Origin: Deltaproteobacteria bacterium | Lineage (GTDB): Bacteria > Desulfobacterota > Dissulfuribacteria > Dissulfuribacterales > QOAL01 | Direction of reading: 5' to 3' | Assembly: GCA_027068235.1 (NCBI GenBank) | Contig: JAMOUE010000227.1 | Coordinates: 1-8,871 of the forward strand | DNA length: 8,871 nt | Shown here: one piece after another, positions 6,396 to 8,871 of the stretch | Layout of the letters: the number at the start of each line of letters is the position of its first letter | Numbering within the stretch: the first letter of the stretch is position 1 | Translations under genes and position numbers: made by a program | Notes under the pieces: model-generated | Told to the model about the DNA's origin: nothing | What the model saw: only the letters and a program-made list of their open reading frames with translations | Database searches by the model: none

Positions 6396-8410
6396 CAACT
6401 ACTTTAGCTGATACCAGACAAGTAAAGGGAGAAATACTTGTTGTGGATGACAGCAGGGAGAACTTGCAGCTCCTTTCTAGGATTCTAACAGCAGAAGGTT
6501 ATAGTGTTCGGCTCGCCGTAACCGGGCAACTTGCACTGGCTTCCATAGAGGCACGCCAACCCGATTTGGTACTTCTTGATGTCTGTATGCCTGATATGAG
6601 CGGATACGATGTATGTAGACGGCTTAAGGAAGAGCAAGACACTCGCCATATACCTGTCCTCTTCATTACAGTAATGGGCAGTGTCGAGGACAAACTCAAA
6701 GGTTTTGAGGCTGGTGCTAGAGATTACATTGTAAAGCCTTTTCAGCAAGAGGAGGTGCTTGCAAGGGTCAACACCCATGTGGCCCTCTTTAAAATGCACA
6801 ACAAGCTGGAGCAGCTTGTTAAGGAACGCACGCAGGAACTAAGAAGAATTAATAAGAGGTTGGAGGAAGAGATTATATGGCGTAAACAGGTTGAGGCTGA
6901 ACGCCAACTTCTTTTTGAAGCGATTAATCAATCAGATGAATCTATTGTAATCACCGATGCCGATGGAAAGATAGTTTTTGTTAATCCGGCCTTTGAAAAA
7001 TTGACAGGATATTCAAAAGAGGAAGTAATAGGCCAAACTTCTAGGATTCTTAAAAGTGGCCGGCATGACATGGATTTTTACAAAAAGATGTGGAAGACAA
7101 TCTTAAGTGGAAAGACTTGGCATGGTGAGATTATAAATAAGAGAAAGGATGGGACTTTATTTACAGAAAAGGCCTCCATATCTCCAGTAGTTAACAGTGA
7201 CGGCAAGATTGTAAATTTCATCGCTGTAAAACATGATGTCACTGAACAGCGATCCCTAGAAGAGCAGTTGCGGCATGCTCAGAAGATGGAGAGTGTAGGG
7301 CGTTTGGCAGGAGGGGTGGCCCATGACTATAATAATATGTTGCAAGTAATTCTTGGTTCATTGCAGCTTTTACTGTTGAGAGAGGATTTGCCAGAGGACG
7401 TTGTTTATCATCTTAATCAAATAGATAAGGCTGCTATGCGTGCCTCTGAAATTACAAGGCAACTGCTGGCATTTTCACGTAAACAGACTGTTTGCCCAAG
7501 AATTGTAGATCTAAATGATTTGTTGTCCAGTGAAATCCTTACCATGTTAAAACGTTTGCTCGGTGAAGATATAGATCTTCAGTTTTATCCCCATGCAAAT
7601 CCATCTCTAATAAAGATAGATCCAGGTCAGCTCCATCAAGCAGTTACCAACCTTGCAATAAATGCCCGTGACGCCATGCCGAAAGGTGGCAAGCTCACCA
7701 TTGAGACAGCAAATGCAGTATTTGATGAAGAGTATTGCAAACATCATATTGGTGCTCAACCAGGCAAATATATCATGTTGGCTGTTACCGATACAGGGTG
7801 TGGTATTGATAAAGAAATTCTTCCGTACATCTTTGAACCATTTTTTACCACCAAAGAGGAATATAGAGGCACTGGTCTAGGTCTTCCCTCAGTATATGGT
7901 ATTGTAAAACAAAGTGGAGGCTATATAACTGTGTATAGTGAGCCTGGTATTGGAACCACATTTAAGCTTTACTTTCCAGTCTTTGTTGAGGGTAGTGAGA
8001 AGGAAATTAAAGATAGTAATGAAATAGAACATACTGTTGCTTCTGATTCATTATGTATCCTTTTGGTTGAAGATAACGATATGGTTAGGGAGCTTACAAA
8101 AAACCTACTTCACATAATGGGGCATCAAGTGGTAGAGGCAGAAACTCCCGACAAAGCCATAAAATTGTCTAAGCAACTTACTACAAAGATTGATCTATTA
8201 CTGACGGATTTAGTAATGCCAGGTATGAGCGGAATCCAATTACATGACCATATAAAGAAGATATTTCCAGATATCAAGGTTTTATATATGTCAGGGTATA
8301 CGGCCAATGTCATTGCAAGGCATGGAATCATTGAAAGAGGCGTAAATTTCATACACAAACCCTTTTGTTTAAAGGACTTAGCTACCAAAATTAGGCAAAC
8401 CATGGCCTGA
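6392..8410 (+). CDS. Cytoplasmic hybrid histidine kinase, REC-PAS-HisKA-HATPase-REC
   Basis: A 672-residue signalling protein with no signal peptide or membrane segment. Domains: first receiver (about 14-130) with D19/D20, phospho-acceptor D63 in LVLLDVCMPDMSG, T93 and K115; coiled linker (135-170); PAS domain (about 172-287; NPAFEKLTGYSKEEVIG, KRKDGT, AVKHDVTEQ); HisKA with GGVAHDYNNML, phosphorylated H311; HATPase with N424, DTGCGID (467-473), FEPFFTTK (481-488) and GTGLGL (493-498); second receiver (about 554-672) with E560/D561, D606 in LLLTDLVMPGMSG, S634 and K656. All catalytic residues are present. The N-terminal receiver suggests it is driven by another kinase, plausibly the divergent stalked one, while the PAS adds a cytosolic cue. 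It has no DNA-binding or HPt domain, so the output partner is elsewhere. The ATG at 6392 is the only usable start: an in-frame stop lies at 6353 with no start codon between. It is very probably co-transcribed with the receptor. Confidence 0.95.
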   Translation: MTTTLADTRQVKGEILVVDDSRENLQLLSRILTAEGYSVRLAVTGQLALASIEARQPDLVLLDVCMPDMSGYDVCRRLKEEQDTRHIPVLFITVMGSVEDKLKGFEAGARDYIVKPFQQEEVLARVNTHVALFKMHNKLEQLVKERTQELRRINKRLEEEIIWRKQVEAERQLLFEAINQSDESIVITDADGKIVFVNPAFEKLTGYSKEEVIGQTSRILKSGRHDMDFYKKMWKTILSGKTWHGEIINKRKDGTLFTEKASISPVVNSDGKIVNFIAVKHDVTEQRSLEEQLRHAQKMESVGRLAGGVAHDYNNMLQVILGSLQLLLLREDLPEDVVYHLNQIDKAAMRASEITRQLLAFSRKQTVCPRIVDLNDLLSSEILTMLKRLLGEDIDLQFYPHANPSLIKIDPGQLHQAVTNLAINARDAMPKGGKLTIETANAVFDEEYCKHHIGAQPGKYIMLAVTDTGCGIDKEILPYIFEPFFTTKEEYRGTGLGLPSVYGIVKQSGGYITVYSEPGIGTTFKLYFPVFVEGSEKEIKDSNEIEHTVASDSLCILLVEDNDMVRELTKNLLHIMGHQVVEAETPDKAIKLSKQLTTKIDLLLTDLVMPGMSGIQLHDHIKKIFPDIKVLYMSGYTANVIARHGIIERGVNFIHKPFCLKDLATKIRQTMA

Positions 8411-8459
8411 TTATTCTTTCAAGAGTGACAGTGTTGTCGTTTTCAATCCAAATTTTTTA

Positions 8460-8871
8460 CTAGACAACAAAGTTAGGAATATCCATATCACCCCTTTCAA
8501 AGGCCTTTAGGAACGCCTTGACTACCACCGGGTCAAAGTCCTTCCCGGCCCCTTTCACTATGATTTCTTTTGCCTCTAATGGGGCCATTGCCTTTCTGTA
8601 TGGCCTATCACTTGTAAGGGCATCATAAACATCTGCTACAGCAAGGATTCTAGCGCCTAATGGGATATTGGTTCCCTTGTTTGGTCTGTAGCCGTTTCCA
8701 TCATACTTGTCATGATGGGCCAAGATTATAGGAATTATTCTGCCAAGAGGGCCTTTGAGCGGCTCAAGTATAGTCTCACTATTTTTGACATGTTTTTGAA
8801 TCTCTTTGTACTCGGCCTCCGACAGTTTGGCAGCCTTGTATAGAAGTTCTCTACTGACCTTTAGCTTCCCA
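8460..8871 (-). CDS. HD-GYP-type phosphohydrolase, C-terminal part (cut by right edge)
   Basis: HD-GYP proteins usually hydrolyse cyclic di-GMP with a binuclear or trinuclear metal centre. The frame is open from the right edge to a TAG at 8462-8460, giving 136 visible residues. They hold the second half of the domain: LSEAEYKEIQKHV, ILAHHDKYDGNGYRPNKG (the HHExxDGxGYP region), IPLGARILAVADVYDALTSD, RPYRKAMAPLEA and GKDFDPVVV. The signature reads GYR instead of GYP, followed by a segment about one residue shorter than usual. The HD dyad and any N-terminal receiver or sensor lie beyond the edge. It runs convergent to the hybrid kinase with a 49-nt gap. Domain assignment is strong. Cyclic-di-GMP activity is likely from the family but is not shown here. 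Confidence 0.88.
   Translation of the reverse strand, partial: GKLKVSRELLYKAAKLSEAEYKEIQKHVKNSETILEPLKGPLGRIIPIILAHHDKYDGNGYRPNKGTNIPLGARILAVADVYDALTSDRPYRKAMAPLEAKEIIVKGAGKDFDPVVVKAFLKAFERGDMDIPNFVV

Noticed and set aside
8432..8469. Inverted repeat TGTTGTC / GACAACA around the convergent gap, considered as a bidirectional terminator.
   Set aside because: The stem is only 7 bp with a 24-nt loop, it overlaps the HD-GYP stop codon, and no T-run follows the stem on either strand.
1..8871. Search for CRISPR arrays, tRNA genes, insertion-sequence ends, toxin-antitoxin pairs and phage genes.
   Set aside because: No regular spaced repeats, cloverleaf sequences, transposase motifs or paired small genes were seen; every long open stretch is explained by the genes listed.

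Overview
The window looks like a chromosomal segment of a Gram-negative bacterium of moderate GC, with a few AT-rich stretches. An outer-membrane receptor of the TonB-dependent type, periplasmic sensing domains and several long hybrid histidine kinases suggest a free-living environmental lineage. The style of the two-component proteins and the ndk-thiL pairing are compatible with Desulfobacterota/Deltaproteobacteria-type organisms. That placement is an impression from protein style, not a demonstrated taxonomy.

Layout, left to right. (1) 1-923, minus strand: a housekeeping pair, ndk (nucleoside diphosphate kinase, complete) followed 7 nt later by thiL (thiamine-monophosphate kinase, TTG start, cut by the left edge). 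(2) 1039-1279, plus strand: a broken LysR-type regulator that keeps only its helix-turn-helix and a frame-shifted trace of the next segment. (3) 1334-3931, minus strand: a large hybrid sensor kinase. It has a signal peptide, a periplasmic YfiR-like (DUF4154) domain, an exceptionally regular coiled coil of about 155 residues, one membrane segment, HisKA, HATPase, a receiver and a short helical tail. (4) 3932-4135: a divergent control region with repeated TGATAA/TTATCA elements. (5) 4127-6355, plus strand: a TonB-dependent-receptor-like outer-membrane protein. (6) 6392-8410, plus strand, 36 nt downstream: a soluble REC-PAS-HisKA-HATPase-REC hybrid kinase. (7) 8460 to the right edge, minus strand: the C-terminal part of an HD-GYP-type (cyclic-di-GMP phosphodiesterase family) protein.

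The part most worth attention is 1334-8410. An outer-membrane receptor without an STN signalling domain sits back to back with a kinase whose YfiR-like head is carried on an unbroken, proline- and glycine-free periplasmic helix. At about 0.148 nm per residue the helix is roughly 23 nm long, close to the width of the periplasm. I infer that the receptor, the stalked kinase and the cytoplasmic hybrid kinase may form one envelope-to-cytoplasm signalling route. It would be an alternative to FecA-FecR-type signalling, with the phosphoryl group passed to a partner outside the window, since neither kinase has an HPt or DNA-binding domain. The neighbouring HD-GYP gene and the known role of YfiR in cyclic-di-GMP control make a cyclic-di-GMP output possible but unproven. 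No tRNA, rRNA, CRISPR array, insertion sequence or replication origin was recognised.
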